The notes beneath the pieces were generated by a model. It did not search any database. It had not been told where the DNA came from and saw only the letters and a program-made list of their open reading frames with translations. A stretch of DNA of 61,353 nt from Halalkalibacterium ligniniphilum (GTDB taxonomy: Bacteria > Bacillota > Bacilli > Bacillales > Bacillaceae_D), in contig NZ_ANNK01000001.1 of assembly GCF_000334155.1 (NCBI RefSeq), forward strand, positions 1 to 61,353, written 5' to 3'. Below are positions 46,956 through 56,225 of this stretch, piece by piece. Every line of letters begins with the position of its first letter. Within the stretch, counting starts at the first letter, position 1. The position numbers and the translations under genes were made by a program.

Positions 46956-48304
46956 ATTTTGAACAGATCAAAACCGTCGCGTTAATTGGCTTGGTCGCCT
47001 TAAGCGCTGTATTAACCTGGCAGCTTTGGACGTTTCAGCCTGACTATGCCCTGCTTGATCCTGATAGTGATGAACGGTATGCCCCTGTTGCAGCAATGAG
47101 TGAGGAGCGGAGGCTTGAGGAAGTCATTGAGCCAGAGTCCATCGTTGTTCACGGACATGAGGGTAGCACCGCCCTCGTGCCGCCGAATGATGAGGCGTTC
47201 TATGCACTGATGGAGCGCTTATATGAAAGTGAGCTTTCTGAGCTAGGTCTTGCAGCCGGTCAGTTTCCGAAACAAGGTGTAGGGAGTGGCGTGGAAATTA
47301 TTTATCCAACGGCGATTCCTTCTGATCTGTTTATAACGTTGTTAGGGATGGAAGAAGAAGAGTTTAACCTGCCACTCGCAAAAATTGATCGTCTCTTCCT
47401 GTATATCGGTGAAGATGAAGAGCGTGTTCAAATGCAGCTTCTTTCCTATAATGATGGAGATCATGGTGACCGTATCATTGAAGCAGACACGACTTTGTCT
47501 GTTTTGGAATTTGAAGAAGATTACTTAAATAGCATGGGTGATTTTATACCTGCGACGATGTTGCGAGCAGGAACGCACTTTCAAAAAAAACTCTACGTAC
47601 CAACAGAGGAAATCGATGTTCGTGCCTTATCGTATACGACGACAATGCTTGAGCCTTTAGACTTTATGCAAGCTCTTTTCAGCGACCCTCATGCGGTAAA
47701 GCACTATCGACAAACGAATGGAGAAGAATCCTACACGGATGGAAGCCGAATCATCAATCAGCACGATAACGGAAATTTCATGGAATACAACAATCCTGTC
47801 TATAGCGACACACAGGAACGCAGCGGAAAGCATGTTGTGCAAAATAGCTTTGAATTCATTAATAATCACGGTGGCTGGACCGATGACTATTATCTTGATG
47901 ACTGGAATACGAGTGACTTGCGAGATGTTGCTTCGTTTCGTCTCAAGCTGAATGGCTATCCAGTGTTAAGCTTTCAAGGCTTTGATCGAATGACGTTAGA
48001 AGTGACTCGATCTGGAAATCAGACGACCGGCTACGTTCGTCCAATGTTTGACCTTGATAACCAACCGATTGAGGGGGTAGGTAGAAAAACCTTACCTTCT
48101 GGTGAAGCTGTGATCAGCTGGCTAGAAGAATCGGAATTTTTTGATCCGCGACGATTAGAGAAAATCACGATCGGCTATGAGATGTCAAAGCCAGGTCATG
48201 TGATAGCAGAGCCGTTTTGGTTTGTTCTCTATGATAATCGGTGGGAAAAGGTCACATTTGATGTCGATCCTGACGGTGAGGGGGAGACAAATGAATTGGA
48301 ATAA
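46952..48304 (+). CDS. walH: WalK regulator WalH (YycH)
   Basis: A 450-residue single-span membrane protein (segment about 9-27) with a large extracellular domain, a partner that with WalI restrains WalK at the septum in B. subtilis. Sequence is weakly conserved, but place, length and topology fit YycH. ATG after GGAGGAG, overlapping walK by four bases. The 3' end overlaps walI by 14 bases. Confidence 0.93.
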   Translation: MNFEQIKTVALIGLVALSAVLTWQLWTFQPDYALLDPDSDERYAPVAAMSEERRLEEVIEPESIVVHGHEGSTALVPPNDEAFYALMERLYESELSELGLAAGQFPKQGVGSGVEIIYPTAIPSDLFITLLGMEEEEFNLPLAKIDRLFLYIGEDEERVQMQLLSYNDGDHGDRIIEADTTLSVLEFEEDYLNSMGDFIPATMLRAGTHFQKKLYVPTEEIDVRALSYTTTMLEPLDFMQALFSDPHAVKHYRQTNGEESYTDGSRIINQHDNGNFMEYNNPVYSDTQERSGKHVVQNSFEFINNHGGWTDDYYLDDWNTSDLRDVASFRLKLNGYPVLSFQGFDRMTLEVTRSGNQTTGYVRPMFDLDNQPIEGVGRKTLPSGEAVISWLEESEFFDPRRLEKITIGYEMSKPGHVIAEPFWFVLYDNRWEKVTFDVDPDGEGETNELE

Positions 48305-49061
48305 AGCAAAAACGATTTTTATTATTACCTTCCTCTTTCTTAATGTCTTTTTAACGTGGCAATTAATTGAAAAAGATAATGCCAATCAGGTGAGCATGAT
48401 CACAGAGGCGACCATTCAAGAGCGATTAGATGAGAATCAAGTGACGATTGCAATTGATTTACCTGAGGTTTCCTTGCCAGGGGTTCATGTTATTGGAAAG
48501 ACAATTCCTTGGACCGAGGAAATGGTCGCCAATTTAGGAAATCAAGAGGTTGAAATTAAAGAGGATGGCACGCTTGTATCGGTTCTTGATGAGCCCTATC
48601 CACTTTCAGAAGAAAATCAAACGATGGAGATTCAAACGTTTCTAAATACATACGTAAAAAATGGGAGCGAGTACCGGATTGGGGAATGGGACAGCAATCT
48701 GAAGCAGCTTCATCTCTATCAAAATTACGAAGGAAAGACGACGTACACGTATGAAGATGATCAGCTAATTCTGCAGTTAGATGATGAACAGCAAATCGTT
48801 GGCTATCAGCAATCATTGCTAGAATTTTCTCAGCACGGTCGAGAACATGAAATGCTTTCGAGCTTAAAAGCAATTGAAGTTCTTATGAATGACCATATTA
48901 TCGGGATGAATGACACGATTACAACCGTTGAGTTTGGCTATTATAGCTTTTTTAGTCCTCAAGGTGATGTACAAGTGTTTGCGCCGATGTGGCGGATTGG
49001 TGTTGATGACGAGATTTACTTAGTCAATGCAATCGAATGGTCGATACAGCAGTTGACGTAA
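48291..49061 (+). CDS. walI: WalK regulator WalI (YycI)
   Basis: A 256-residue protein with one N-terminal membrane segment (about 6-25, TIFIITFLFLNVFLTWQL) and an extracellular YycI domain. It forms a membrane complex with WalH and WalK. The frame opens at 48222, but ATG at 48291 after GTGAGGGGG gives the homologous start MNWNKAK. Overlaps the walH stop. Confidence 0.94.
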   Translation: MNWNKAKTIFIITFLFLNVFLTWQLIEKDNANQVSMITEATIQERLDENQVTIAIDLPEVSLPGVHVIGKTIPWTEEMVANLGNQEVEIKEDGTLVSVLDEPYPLSEENQTMEIQTFLNTYVKNGSEYRIGEWDSNLKQLHLYQNYEGKTTYTYEDDQLILQLDDEQQIVGYQQSLLEFSQHGREHEMLSSLKAIEVLMNDHIIGMNDTITTVEFGYYSFFSPQGDVQVFAPMWRIGVDDEIYLVNAIEWSIQQLT

Positions 49062-49087
49062 ACGGAGTGGAACTGGAGTGAACGGAG

Positions 49088-49882
49088 ATGACTTTACGGT
49101 TTAGTGTTTTAGCAAGCGGGAGTACGGGGAACGCTGTCTATGTTGAAACAGAGAAGCAGCGACTGCTCGTCGATGCTGGCTTGAGCGGGAAAAAAATGGA
49201 CGAGCTTTTTCAAAAAGCAAATTGTGATCCCACTCAATTGGATGGAATACTCGTGACTCATGAGCATAGCGACCATATTAAGGGTGTGGGCATTATGGCC
49301 CGAAAGTATAACCTGCCTATCTATGCAAATGAAAAGACTTGGAACGCCATGGAGCAAGCGCTTGGCACCCTTTCAACGGACCAAAAATTTGTCTTCAAAA
49401 TGGGAGAGGTTAAAACATTTGCGGACCTTGAGGTGGAATCCTTTGGTGTATCTCATGATGCGGCAGAGCCAATGTTCTTTGTGTTTCATCATCAGGGAAA
49501 AAAGCTTGTCCTTGCGACAGATATGGGCTACGTAAGCGAGCGCATCAAAGGAACGATCAAGGATGCGGACATGCTGATTTTTGAGGCAAATCATGACTTG
49601 AACATGCTGAGAATGGGGCGCTATCCTTGGAATACGAAGCGGCGAATCTTAAGTGATGTGGGCCATGTGTCAAACGAAGATGCGGCCCTTGCTCTAGCGG
49701 ATGTGATAGGAGACCGAACAAGTCGGATCTACCTCGCCCACCTAAGTCTAGATAACAACATGAAGGACTTAGCGCGGCTGACCGTCGAACAAATTTTACA
49801 GCAGGAAGGCCTTGCCGTTGGCGAACAATTTGAGCTTTATGATACGGATCCATATAAGCCAACACCTTTGGCAGTCGTATAG
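49088..49882 (+). CDS. walJ: Metallo-beta-lactamase-fold exonuclease WalJ (YycJ)
   Basis: A 264-residue metallohydrolase with THEHSDH (about residues 57-63) and further metal ligands near SHDAAEP and HLSLDN. YycJ/WalJ homologues are 5'-3' double-strand exonucleases linked to mismatch repair and cell-division coordination. ATG after CGGAG. Last cistron of the wal operon; a terminator follows. Confidence 0.93.
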   Translation: MTLRFSVLASGSTGNAVYVETEKQRLLVDAGLSGKKMDELFQKANCDPTQLDGILVTHEHSDHIKGVGIMARKYNLPIYANEKTWNAMEQALGTLSTDQKFVFKMGEVKTFADLEVESFGVSHDAAEPMFFVFHHQGKKLVLATDMGYVSERIKGTIKDADMLIFEANHDLNMLRMGRYPWNTKRRILSDVGHVSNEDAALALADVIGDRTSRIYLAHLSLDNNMKDLARLTVEQILQQEGLAVGEQFELYDTDPYKPTPLAVV

Positions 49883-49886
49883 GAAA

Positions 49887-49910
49887 GGCCCTTTTTCAAG
49901 GGTCTTTTTT
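49887..49910 (+). terminator. wal operon terminator
   Basis: GGCCCTT-TTTC-AAGGGTC followed by TTTTTT directly after the walJ stop. Confidence 0.9.
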
Positions 49911-50225
49911 CAATTGATAAAAAAGGACAAATTCGATGGTATCTAGCTTCAGGAGCCAGTGGCTTAGAGGTCGCATACGAAAACAGAAAACGTTATCGAG
50001 CCAGCGCTTCAAGCACCTGTCACGGCTGACCAACACTATTCTTATCATTGTAGCAAAATGATATGAAATTTTTTATGTCTAAGCGTCAATATTGTTGGCA
50101 ATTCTATAAGAAGTATAAAAAATTATCGAAACAGAGAGCTGATGGTAGCTTTCTTTTTTAGTGTCGATATAATAAAGATAGAAGTTCGTAATTCATTCTT
50201 TTTTTATAAGGATGGTGAATAGGTC
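49911..50225. other. Intergenic DNA before htrC
   Basis: About 315 bases. Holds dispersed repeat copy D (49940-49974) and a likely -10 TATAAT at 50168-50173 with a poor -35. The ribosome site AAGGATGGTG precedes htrC. Confidence 0.4.
49940..49974 (+). repeat. Dispersed intergenic repeat, copy D
   Basis: TATCTAGCTTCAGG...GGTCGC; partner of copy A at 245-280 (opposite strand). Confidence 0.4.
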
Positions 50226-51443
50226 ATGGGCTATTATGATGACCATGTTGAAGAAACTGGTGAAAAAATAAAACAAAAGGGTAGTAAGCGAACAATCGGA
50301 CTATCGGCTTTTACAGGTGCTGTTCTTGGCGGTCTCATTGTTCTTTTTTCCGCTCCGCTCCTTTCAAACTTGGGCTGGCTCCCCTATGATATAGGGACTC
50401 AGCAGCCATCTTTAAACAATGCATCACCTCAGAATGGGATTCAACAAACGGTTAACTACTCGGTCAACTCTGACGTCTCAGAAGCGGTTGAAAAAGTAAC
50501 CGATGCGGTTGTTGGCGTCATTAACCTACGAGAATCAAGCTTTTGGTCTGAGCAAGGTGGCGAAGGAACAGGTTCGGGCGTTATCTATAAAAAGGCTGGA
50601 GGAAAGGCTTTTGTGGTAACGAATGCCCACGTCATTCAAGGGGCGACGGAAGTTGAAGTTAGCTTAGCCGATGGAACAAGAGTACCGGCTGAAGTTCTCG
50701 GTGCCGATGTTTTCACAGATTTAGCGGTTCTTGAAATTGATGGGGAGAAGGTTGACACGGTAGCTGAATTTGGTGATTCAAGCTTACTACGTGTCGGAGA
50801 GCCGGCCATTGCGATTGGTAACCCATTAGGATTACGTTTTTCAAGCTCTGTAACACAAGGAATCATCTCTGGTACCGAACGAAGCATCCCGGTGGATTTA
50901 AATGGAGATGGTCAAATTGATTGGCATGCGGAAGTTATTCAAACAGATGCAGCCATTAATCCAGGTAATAGCGGCGGTGCCCTTCTAAATGTTCAAGGTC
51001 AGGTCATTGGTATTAATTCCATGAAAATTGCTGAAAGTGCGGTTGAAGGAATTGGCTTTGCGATCCCTACAGCGATTGCGGTTCCAGCAATTGAAGATTT
51101 AGAGCGCTTTGGTGAAGTACAACGTCCACAAATGGGTATTGGATTCCGCTCATTAAGTGAAATTCCAAGCTACCACTGGCAAGAGACGTTGAAGCTTCCG
51201 AACAATGTAACGACAGGTGTTGTCATTACAAGTGTTTCACCAATGTCTCCAGCAGAACGAGCAGGTCTTAAGGAGTATGACGTTATCGTTGAGATTGATG
51301 GTGAACCAATGGAGGATGGACATGAGCTTCGTAAGTACTTATATACAGAAAAAAGCATCGGTGAAGAAATCGAAGTCGTCTATTATCGTGATGGCAAACG
51401 AGCAACTGTTACCTTACAGCTAGCTGAACAACAAAGCTCATAA
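50226..51443 (+). CDS. htrC: Membrane-anchored serine protease HtrC (YyxA)
   Basis: A 405-residue HtrA-family protease acting on misfolded proteins outside the membrane. One membrane segment (about 24-46), a trypsin-like domain with catalytic H135 (NAHV), D165 (TDLAVLEI) and S249 (GNSGG), and a single PDZ domain (about 300-395). Location after walJ matches B. subtilis yyxA. ATG after AAGGATGGTG. Confidence 0.95.
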   Translation: MGYYDDHVEETGEKIKQKGSKRTIGLSAFTGAVLGGLIVLFSAPLLSNLGWLPYDIGTQQPSLNNASPQNGIQQTVNYSVNSDVSEAVEKVTDAVVGVINLRESSFWSEQGGEGTGSGVIYKKAGGKAFVVTNAHVIQGATEVEVSLADGTRVPAEVLGADVFTDLAVLEIDGEKVDTVAEFGDSSLLRVGEPAIAIGNPLGLRFSSSVTQGIISGTERSIPVDLNGDGQIDWHAEVIQTDAAINPGNSGGALLNVQGQVIGINSMKIAESAVEGIGFAIPTAIAVPAIEDLERFGEVQRPQMGIGFRSLSEIPSYHWQETLKLPNNVTTGVVITSVSPMSPAERAGLKEYDVIVEIDGEPMEDGHELRKYLYTEKSIGEEIEVVYYRDGKRATVTLQLAEQQSS

Positions 51444-51452
51444 TTGAGATGA

Positions 51453-51675
51453 GGCTGGGACATAACGAACGTGTATGATTGAAAATGCGCACAATGCACA
51501 ATCTTAGCGAAGAAAATATACGTAGACTCCTGCTGGTGAGCCTCCTCGTAGTTGGCGCACGGTTGGATCTCACCATCCGTCCGCGGAACGGGAAGTATAT
51601 TTCCGAAGCGAATGCTATGCATTAACGATCATGACGTTCGGAGTTCTTATCAATAAAAACTCTTTTGTCCCAGCC
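51453..51675 (+). repeat. Repeat element, copy 2 (full, with inverted ends)
   Basis: A 223-base element bounded by perfect 10-base inverted repeats GGCTGGGACA (51453-51462) and TGTCCCAGCC (51666-51675). It contains further self-complementary stretches (AAAATATACG near 51513 and AAGTATATTTCC near 51593) and no open frame. Copy 1 at 14107-14235 is an inverted, internally deleted relative. Intergenic repeats with GGCTGGGACA ends occur in several Firmicutes (by recall). It may be a non-autonomous mobile element or a structured RNA. Confidence 0.82.
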
Positions 51676-51677
51676 CC

Positions 51678-51707
51678 AAGCAGAGGAGAAATCCTCTGCT
51701 TTTTTTG
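51678..51707 (+). terminator. Terminator after the repeat element
   Basis: AAGCAGAGGA-GAAA-TCCTCTGCTT followed by seven T; it probably ends the htrC transcript after the repeat. Confidence 0.9.
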
Positions 51708-52135
51708 TGCGTTAAGACAACGGATTTTAACAACGTCGTTAAAAATTTGAAGTGCTGAGTATAAATGCAAGGTAGATTTTCGCTAGAAAGGGCTTGATGA
51801 AAAGCCAATTTATGCTTCCCTTTCAAGAGTTGAGAGCTTGTCGCTTTTGAAGCGGACACAGGTTCCTTTATTTAAGAAAAAAGATATGTTTGTATGGTAG
51901 AAGTGGACTGATTCGCTATTTGCGGAAAATATGGATATTTGACAGGAATATTGACTGAATAAGGGAGCCTGAGTCCGGATCCGTTAAAATCAAGAGAGCT
52001 TTTTCGTAAATAAAGAGAATTTCATGTCCGTTTTAAAAAAATCTCTAATGGGGAGTTCAAACGATGAAAAACAAGAATGTTTTCTTGTGCGCCATAACTT
52101 TTTTCACAGGAAACAAAAGCAAAGCTATTTAGGAA
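51708..52135. other. Intergenic DNA before yyzF
   Basis: About 430 bases with no supported gene. A 22-codon frame with GGGAG before it (52064-52132) is too short to call. Confidence 0.35.
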
Positions 52136-52389
52136 TTACCCACAGTGGATAAGGGACTATGCTATAATAAAAGCCGAATACGAAAGGACGGGAATAAGAA
52201 TGTATGTAAGCTGTGAAGAGCATATTGATCTAGCAATGGACATCATCATTGATGAACATGAAGCCGCACCTGTCATAGAGATGATCCCAGCAAAGGAACA
52301 GTTATCCACAAGTTGTTCATTCTGTGAAAAGCCAGCTAACTATCGCATTTCAAAATAATTTGTTATCTACATTGTTGATATGTGGATAA
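52136..52389. promoter_or_regulatory. DnaA-box cluster at yyzF-rlmH
   Basis: TTACCCACA (52136-52144), AGTGGATAA (52144-52152), TTATCCACA (52312-52320) and TGTGGATAA (52381-52389); the last two are perfect boxes. The first pair lies just before an extended -10 TGCTATAAT (52161-52168 region) of yyzF. B. subtilis is reported to have DnaA-binding clusters away from oriC, one of them, as I recall, at this yyzF-yydA (rlmH) position. Confidence 0.65.
52200..52358 (+). CDS. yyzF: CxxH/CxxC small protein (YyzF-like)
   Basis: A 52-residue protein with paired motifs CEEH (5-8) and CSFC (40-43), fitting the CxxH/CxxC family encoded between htrC and rlmH in Bacillus; likely binds a metal. AAAGGACGGG precedes ATG. 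The middle TTATCCACA DnaA box lies inside its coding sequence. Function not known. Confidence 0.85.
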   Translation: MYVSCEEHIDLAMDIIIDEHEAAPVIEMIPAKEQLSTSCSFCEKPANYRISK

Positions 52390-52428
52390 GTGTTGGGGAT
52401 AACTTTTAAGAAAAGGTGGAAAAGTCCT

Positions 52429-52908
52429 GTGAATATCTCAATCGTCACGGTCGGAAAACTAAAAGAAAAATACTTAAAACAAGGGATCGAAGAATACATA
52501 AAGCGTCTCAGTGCGTATGCAAAAATCGAGGTTGTGGAAGTGCCAGACGAAAAAGCACCAGAACAACTGAGCGACACCGAAATGGAGCAGGTCAAACAAA
52601 AGGAAGGAGAACGCATTCTTACCAAAATCCACCCCGACAGCCACGTTATCGCTCTCGCTATCCAAGGGCGCATGCTCACCTCTGAGCAACTAGCAGCCAA
52701 CCTCGATAATCTTGCCACCTATGGAAAAAGCAAAATCACCTTTGTTATCGGAGGTTCACTAGGCTTAAGTGAAGACGTGCTAAAGCGAGCGGATGAACAG
52801 CTTTCCTTTTCAAAAATGACCTTCCCGCACCAGCTGATGCGGTTAATTCTCGTGGAGCAGGTATACCGAGCGTTTCGGATTATGAGGGGAGAACCGTACC
52901 ATAAGTGA
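52429..52908 (+). CDS. rlmH: 23S rRNA (pseudouridine-1915-N3)-methyltransferase RlmH
   Basis: A 159-residue SPOUT methyltransferase that modifies the 23S rRNA helix 69 loop. Residues 70-159 hold the SPOUT knot with FVIGGSLGL and [22 protein letters not shown]. It ends in GEPYHK; these last codons are the att-like sequence that recurs at 58806. The GTG start at 52429 with AAAGGTGG matches the known protein start; the frame opens earlier at 52390. In staphylococci this gene (orfX) is the integration site of SCC elements. Confidence 0.97.
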   Translation: MNISIVTVGKLKEKYLKQGIEEYIKRLSAYAKIEVVEVPDEKAPEQLSDTEMEQVKQKEGERILTKIHPDSHVIALAIQGRMLTSEQLAANLDNLATYGKSKITFVIGGSLGLSEDVLKRADEQLSFSKMTFPHQLMRLILVEQVYRAFRIMRGEPYHK

Positions 52909-52910
52909 TG
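52891..52910 (+). mobile_element. rlmH-end copy of SCC-like att sequence
   Basis: GAACCGTACCATAAGTGATGG covers the last five codons and stop of rlmH. Its first 16 bases recur identically at 58806-58821, and the pattern is that of the SCC attachment core GAAGCRTATCAYAARTRA. Confidence 0.8.
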
Positions 52911-52990
52911 GTAAATACAAAAAAGGAACTAAAGATAGAGATTGATATAATAAAGAAACTTAGAGGATTCTAATTGATATACATTTGAGG

Positions 52991-53021
52991 CAAGCTTTAT
53001 TGTAAAGCTTGTTCTTTTTTA
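52991..53021 (+). terminator. Terminator after rlmH
   Basis: CAAGCTTTA-TTG-TAAAGCTTG followed by TTCTTTTTT. Confidence 0.85.
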
Positions 53022-53099
53022 TAGCCATTCAGCAACCTTACAAATTCTGATTATGATATCATTAAACTTAAGATTTTGTAATATTGTGGGAGTGAAAAG

Positions 53100-56000
53100 A
53101 TGGACAAAACGAAATTAGAGTCGGTGTTGAAAGCTTGGCACTTAGTTGAAGCTTTAGCACCAAGTGAAGTTACAGGTAAGGGAGAAGTTTTGGAAAAGCG
53201 TTACTTTAAAGATAATAAAAATCGAAGCCGAACGCGGTTGGTAAAACTAAATGAAAATCCTTGGAAGATCGATAAAGTAAAAGATAGTAAAAAACATCAA
53301 GTCCAATTCCGTTATTACTTAGCGTGTTTCGAGCACCACAAACTTGTCAGTTTTATGCGTGATATTTTTAAAAATGACGATGAGATTATTAATAAGGATC
53401 ATAAAACATTATTTAGTCTTTCTTTTTTGGTGGATAGCAATGGGAATTATATAAAAGATTCAATGTTTGTTCCTTTTTTAATGTATGTTATGAAAATCAT
53501 GAAAGAAACCTCTAATGTACCTTATGGGGAATTAAAGACCCCTTTTTGGAATCAAATGCAATTATTTGAAGAACAAGCACAAACCGTTTTTACTAATGGA
53601 GTAACAGAGGAATCATTACTTTTGATTCAACAAGTTTACAAGAAGTATTTTCATCAATTAGATAAAAGTTCATTAAATTATCTAGAGATTGAAGTTATGA
53701 AGGCAGACCAACAATCATTATCAAAGAATTTTAATAGCTTTTATATAAATGACTTGGAACTTATTTTATCAAAAGGAGAAAATGAAACACTCCGTCGGTT
53801 TATCGAAGGAACACCAACAGATGAATGCTTGGATATAGATGAGAACCGAGAATATATTGAAGAAACTTTACAGCCCATAAACCTACCAGATGGCCGATGG
53901 CCGTCACCTGTAAATTACAGATTGTCATTAATGCAGCAAGTAGCAGTAAATCAAATTTTGAATAAGAATAAAAAAGTTAGTTCTGTGAATGGACCACCAG
54001 GAACAGGGAAAACTACGTTATTAAAAGATATCTTTGCAAACATTGTAGTTCAAAGAGCAAAAGAAATGATACAACTAGATAACCCCTCCAAAGCATTTAC
54101 AAGAACAAAAACTATCAATTTAGAAGGTTTTCATTATCCGATCTATTTATTGGATTTAAAATTAAGTCAGTATTCAATGGTTGTTGCTTCGAGTAATAAT
54201 GGTGCAGTAGAAAATATTTCAAAGGATCTTCCTAAACTAGATGAAGTTATTCGGCAATCTGTTAAAAGTAAGTTTAAAGAATATGAAGAGTTGTATGCTA
54301 AAGAGGCAAAGGAATTATCAATGTATCCATCTTCCGCAAAAGATCTTCTAGGTAGCAATGATAATACATGGGGACTTTTTTCAGGAGCTCTTGGAAAATC
54401 TGATAATATAGCTACCTTTGGTTGGAAATTATATGGTAGTAATAACGATGAAAATGCGTTTCTTAAACAATTGGAACATGACAGTAAACAAGTAAACATA
54501 AAGGATTGGGAAGATGCCAAAAAGGATTTTATAGATATCTTTAAAAATGTACAACAAAAAAAGGAAAATCTTCAAAAATTTCATGATGAATTTAAGAGTA
54601 TACAAGCCTATACTGATCAACTAAAATCATTAGAGGATCAGTTAATTATTCTTGAGCAAGAACAAATAAATTTAGAGAATGAGAAGAAACATTTAGAACG
54701 CCAAAAGCAACTGACAGAACAACAGATTAATTCCCAACCTAAACCATCCCTTTTTAAGAGAATCTTTTGCAAAAATGACAATAAAAACGAGCTAAAAAAT
54801 GAACTTAATGATATTATCACGCGTTTAAAAGAAGAAGGAAATAAACTACATTTAATAAGTAAAAAAATACACGAGGATATCAAAATTGTAGAGGAATTAA
54901 AAGAGAAAATATCTATTTTTACAAAACAGTTAAACTATTATAGTAAGCAAGGGCTCATCTTACCGAAGGAAAACTATTGGTCTAATACGAAACAGGCATA
55001 CGAGTTTCGCCAGTTAAATACCCTTTGGCTTTCAGATGAATTAAACTTCAATAGAGGATTATTATTTTTAAAGGCCATGAAAATCCATAAGTTAATTTTG
55101 GCCTTTAATTTTGAAGCAATTAAGTCTACTTTGCGCTTATTAATTAACCGTACAAATTTAGATCTTAATGATAAGGATCATAGAGAATATCTAAGGAACA
55201 TGTGGCAAACTATCCATTTAATTACCCCTTTGATAAGCACAACCTTTGCAAGCTTTAGTTCTATGTATAAGGGTATAGAGGAAGACTTTATTAATTATTT
55301 GTTTATAGATGAGGCAGGACAAGCTAATCCTCAACAATCAGCAGGAGCCATTTGGAGATCTAAAAAAGTGATAGTAGTAGGTGACCCGATTCAAATTGAG
55401 CCTGTTGTAACAATTGATAAAACAATTTTAGGGGATATTAAGAAGTACTTCAATCTAAATGACAAATATATTGGAATAGGTACTTCAGTTCAAACTTTGG
55501 CAGATGCTGCAAATCCGTATGGAATGTATAACAGCTATGGTCAAAGGGTTGGAACACCATTATGGGTTCATAGAAGGTGCTTAAATCCAATGTTTTCCAT
55601 TTCGAACAAAATAGCCTATGATAATAAAATGGTATTAGGCAAAAAGGGACAAGGAAAGGGCGCATGGTTGGACTGTAAAGGTTCGGCTATAAACCGCCAA
55701 TTTGTTAAAGAGCAAGGAGATTTGGTGGCAGATCATATTATTGAATTATGGAAAAAAACTTCAGGTCCACCTAATGCGTATATAATCTCTCCTTTTACTG
55801 CAGTAAAAGACGGGATTAAAAAAATTCTAAAAGAGAGATTAACAAACATGAATATATCTAAAGAAATTTTAAATGATTGGCTGAAAAATTCAGTAGGTAC
55901 TGTTCATACATTTCAAGGAAAAGAAGCTGATATTGTTTATTTAGTAACTGGCACAGATGAAAATAGTGATGGTGCAGCTAACTGGTCTTGTTCAAAGCCC

Positions 56001-56171
56001 AACTTGATAAATGTAGCTGTTACACGGGCTAAAGAAGAGTTATATGTAATTGGTGATTATAACCGCTTTTCTAAGAAACCTAACTATTCTACTCTTATAG
56101 AGAATATAGCAGAAGTTATAGATGAAAATGACCGTAAAGAAATAGGTTATCGAGAAAATCTTCTACTTTAG
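53100..56171 (+). CDS. Large SF1 (UPF1/DNA2-like) helicase, candidate defence protein
   Basis: A 1023-residue protein with an unassigned N-terminal region (1-270), an SF1B helicase core interrupted by a large insertion, and no extra C-terminal domain. Seen: Walker A GPPGTGKTT (298-306), DEAGQ (737-741), GDPIQIEPV (761-769), HRRCLNPMF near 826, and the motif V/VI region GTVHTFQGKEADIVYL and NVAVTRAKEELYVIGD (about 935-987). Residues about 465-620 are Lys/Glu/Gln-rich and predicted coiled coil. Related proteins occur alone or with nucleases in phage-defence islands; no nuclease domain is seen here. AT-rich codon use unlike the neighbours. It starts 190 bases inside the rlmH-bounded block, with GGGAG before ATG. 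Confidence 0.85.
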   Translation: MDKTKLESVLKAWHLVEALAPSEVTGKGEVLEKRYFKDNKNRSRTRLVKLNENPWKIDKVKDSKKHQVQFRYYLACFEHHKLVSFMRDIFKNDDEIINKDHKTLFSLSFLVDSNGNYIKDSMFVPFLMYVMKIMKETSNVPYGELKTPFWNQMQLFEEQAQTVFTNGVTEESLLLIQQVYKKYFHQLDKSSLNYLEIEVMKADQQSLSKNFNSFYINDLELILSKGENETLRRFIEGTPTDECLDIDENREYIEETLQPINLPDGRWPSPVNYRLSLMQQVAVNQILNKNKKVSSVNGPPGTGKTTLLKDIFANIVVQRAKEMIQLDNPSKAFTRTKTINLEGFHYPIYLLDLKLSQYSMVVASSNNGAVENISKDLPKLDEVIRQSVKSKFKEYEELYAKEAKELSMYPSSAKDLLGSNDNTWGLFSGALGKSDNIATFGWKLYGSNNDENAFLKQLEHDSKQVNIKDWEDAKKDFIDIFKNVQQKKENLQKFHDEFKSIQAYTDQLKSLEDQLIILEQEQINLENEKKHLERQKQLTEQQINSQPKPSLFKRIFCKNDNKNELKNELNDIITRLKEEGNKLHLISKKIHEDIKIVEELKEKISIFTKQLNYYSKQGLILPKENYWSNTKQAYEFRQLNTLWLSDELNFNRGLLFLKAMKIHKLILAFNFEAIKSTLRLLINRTNLDLNDKDHREYLRNMWQTIHLITPLISTTFASFSSMYKGIEEDFINYLFIDEAGQANPQQSAGAIWRSKKVIVVGDPIQIEPVVTIDKTILGDIKKYFNLNDKYIGIGTSVQTLADAANPYGMYNSYGQRVGTPLWVHRRCLNPMFSISNKIAYDNKMVLGKKGQGKGAWLDCKGSAINRQFVKEQGDLVADHIIELWKKTSGPPNAYIISPFTAVKDGIKKILKERLTNMNISKEILNDWLKNSVGTVHTFQGKEADIVYLVTGTDENSDGAANWSCSKPNLINVAVTRAKEELYVIGDYNRFSKKPNYSTLIENIAEVIDENDRKEIGYRENLLL

Positions 56172-56225
56172 TAAGAAAACTAAGAAGAAAATTTATTTAA
56201 AAAACAATATGATTAATTCGTAAAG

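Noticed and set aside
52064-52132. 22-codon ORF with GGGAG before yyzF
   Set aside because: Too short, no promoter or family support.
53100-56171. Assigning the large helicase to a named defence system such as Mokosh or Nhi
   Set aside because: The kinase or phospholipase-D nuclease parts of Mokosh and the architecture of Nhi are not seen; only the helicase core matches.
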